A DNA stretch of 64,000 nt from Gossypium raimondii (Eukaryota > Streptophyta > Magnoliopsida > Malvales > Malvaceae): positions 33,745,250 through 33,809,249 of the forward strand of contig NC_068577.1 of assembly GCF_025698545.1 (NCBI RefSeq). The letters run 5' to 3'. The notes beneath the pieces were generated by a model. That model worked only from the letters and a program-made list of their open reading frames with translations, was not told where the DNA came from and did no database searches. The stretch's first letter is position 1. Each line of letters opens with the position of its first letter. The translations under genes and the position numbers were made by a program. This document shows, piece after piece, positions 62,392 to 64,000 of this stretch.

Positions 62392-63301
62392 TTTAGTGGT
62401 ATCAGAGTCATGTTTGCAAAACTTAGGCTGTGGTTTTCATTTCAGAGCTCTTCTTGAAAGATGTTTTAAGTATTTGGAACTTCTGATTGACTTTGTGATT
62501 TGAGATTTTTGAAAAGTGTGTTCAGATTTTGATTATTTTCGTGTGTAAATAGAAAATTTAAGACTCTGACATCAATCCTGTAAGTATCTCTACCTTAGCT
62601 ATATTAAATAAACTAACACATATCGTAGTGTTTTGGTTACTCTGTCCTAGCTAAAACTATGGAAAATTCTGTGAAAACCTCCGTTAAAACTTTAGACTTA
62701 GGATTGTTAATAAACCTAAGTTAACTCATAAAATTTCTAAAACGACAGATTAGTATAATGTGTACACATAACCTTGTTGTGTGAGGGCAAGTTGGATATA
62801 GTCGAGCGACTTGAGTCGAGTCCTCTTCTCAAAGTAATGAGCGCAATTCGAGAAAGTATGAATCTCTTTGGACACCCAAATATGCGGGCGGTAATCAGGA
62901 AACGTTGGGCGTGCGGTGCCTTGGGTTATATTTAGTGAGTTGTACGAGACTCAATTTGAATCTGTGGGTCAAGGGTCTATAATTGAGCAACTCTAAACTG
63001 AATTTGAATCTGTGGCAAGGGTCTATAATTGAGCAACTCTAAACTGTGAGAGGAGTATGAGTGCTGTTGATTCAAATCTGTAAACTAAGAATCATTAGCG
63101 ATTTTTGTGATGTGTTTTTGTGATAATTTGCGTTGATGAATAGAAAGTTGTTGGAAATAGTGTTTGGTTTTGTATGGAATCTTAGTTGCGCAGTGACAGC
63201 GTAGTGGTCTATATGAATGAGAACATTTCAGATTTTGTGGTTTAAAGATTGATAAGATTGTGAGAATTTTGGGGACGAAATTCTTTTAAGGGGGAGAGAG
63301 T
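62392..63301 (+). other. Interior of the non-autonomous element
   Basis: 910 bp with no open frame above 60 codons. A local duplication of about 47 bp at 62955-63047 repeats AATTTGAATCTGTGG and TATAATTGAGCAACTC. It ends with the polypurine tract. Confidence 0.75.
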
Positions 63302-64000
63302 TGTAACATCCCAAAAATCGAGTTAGAAGAAATTGAATTTTGGAACCAAGCGTGGTTATTTTTAGATTTTGAGTCTAGATTTTGGAAATTCTTGACAAGT
63401 AAATTGATCTGGTTTAGTGGTTAAGTGTTTTGGTTATGTATGCGAGGTTTTGGGTTCGAATCCTATCTCTTGAAATTTTGCTATTTTTAATTAAACTCCT
63501 ATCTTTGGACATGTGGGTTATAAGTTAATTTCGATCAATTGATGACAACAATGAGTCAAGTGGTTCAATGGATAAGCTTCTGTGTACTCTTTGGTTCGGT
63601 GTTTGAATCACTACGAAAGCCATAAGAAAAATGTTTTTTTCTTTTCTTTTCTTTTATGCTGCATTGAGAAGTCATTTAGTTTATTTTTATAATTTAAAAA
63701 TAACTAAACTTATCTTTTAAAACTCCTCTCCTTTTTGAAACGTCAGTTATTCTCCTTCTTCTATTTTTTTTTATTTTTTTTCTTTCTGATATCTCCGCTA
63801 CTGGTTTTGTTGAAGAGATTGTGTATCTTGTCATTTTCAACAAAAAAATTAACAGTGTAAGTTTTTCGTCGAATTTATGCTAATATTCACTCTTAATTGC
63901 TATTTGTTAAAACTAAAATGGTTCTATTTGTTTTGTTAAATTTCGTTTTTAAGGTTCAGTTGGTTCTTTTTCTTAGGTGAATGGATTATATATCAAATTT
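63302..64000 (+). repeat. Start of the right LTR (partial)
   Basis: First 699 bp of the second LTR. It keeps two tRNA-like modules: one at about 63408-63470 with TGGTTTAGTGGTTAAGTG (A-box-like) and GGTTCGAATCC (B-box), and one at about 63550-63615. Confidence 0.85.

Larger units (their letters stand above)
59833..64000 (+). mobile_element. LTR retrotransposon with a very short interior, cut by the window edge
   Basis: Left LTR 59833-62391 (2559 bp, TGTAACATCCC to GATGTTACA). A primer site TGGTATCAGAGTC follows at 62397-62409. The interior is only 910 bp (62392-63301) and ends in the polypurine tract TTTTAAGGGGGAGAGAGT. A second LTR begins at 63302 and runs off the window. No gag or pol is present, so the element is non-autonomous and would rely on proteins from another element. 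Confidence 0.85.

Overview
The window is nuclear DNA from a flowering plant. The genes carry many short introns (mostly GT-AG, one GC-AG), the DNA is AT-rich, and retrotransposons, Mutator-like elements (MULEs) and LINE fossils are nested in each other. The protein variants and the repeat families (MULEs with CpG-rich ends, large solo LTRs beginning TGTAAC) look to me like cotton (Gossypium, Malvaceae). That identification is from memory, not from a search.

Four host genes are present. (1) A tafazzin-like phospholipid acyltransferase, + strand, 16013-19065, 7 exons, 460 aa, intact. (2) RPT5, an AAA-ATPase of the 26S proteasome base, + strand, 19952-22788, 10 exons; the Walker A exon is 2 bases short through two single-base losses. 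(3) TCTP, - strand, 33729-35284, 5 exons, 168 aa, intact. (4) A site-2 protease (S2P), + strand, 54575-57315, 6 exons, 528 aa, intact. All four are housekeeping-type genes without an obvious shared pathway.

The rest is mostly transposon. 1-7560 is a decayed LINE (ORF1 and endonuclease pieces) split by a complete but dead Ty1/copia element (1235-6067, TSD ATAAG). Three MULEs of one family lie at 9306-15673 (A), 26488-32930 (B) and 49661-54230 (C), each with a perfect and different 9-bp target-site duplication. All three carry a plant-mobile-domain (PMD) gene. Only A also has a MURA-type transposase gene, convergent with the PMD gene. In B and C the transposase is gone and telomere-like tandem arrays lie in its place; a 2.2-kb solo LTR later inserted into B. 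Every PMD and MURA copy is broken. A and C end about 330 bp upstream of the start codons of the tafazzin-like gene and S2P.

22789-26478 holds intergenic DNA and a partial LTR-like segment. 35800-48249 is a graveyard: LINE reverse transcriptase, Ty1/copia gag, a 2.8-kb solo LTR, a second LINE, a Ty3/gypsy LTR-like segment and a copia integrase/LTR remnant. 57316-59832 is plain AT-rich spacer. The right edge enters an LTR element with 2.56-kb LTRs and only a 0.91-kb interior (59833 to beyond 64000), whose LTRs contain tRNA-like modules.

The strongest candidate for something under-described is the three-copy PMD-MULE family: conserved promoter palindrome, short CpG-rich subterminal repeats, a shared loss of the transposase, and telomere-like arrays that seem to have grown from a short motif already present in the transposase-bearing copy.
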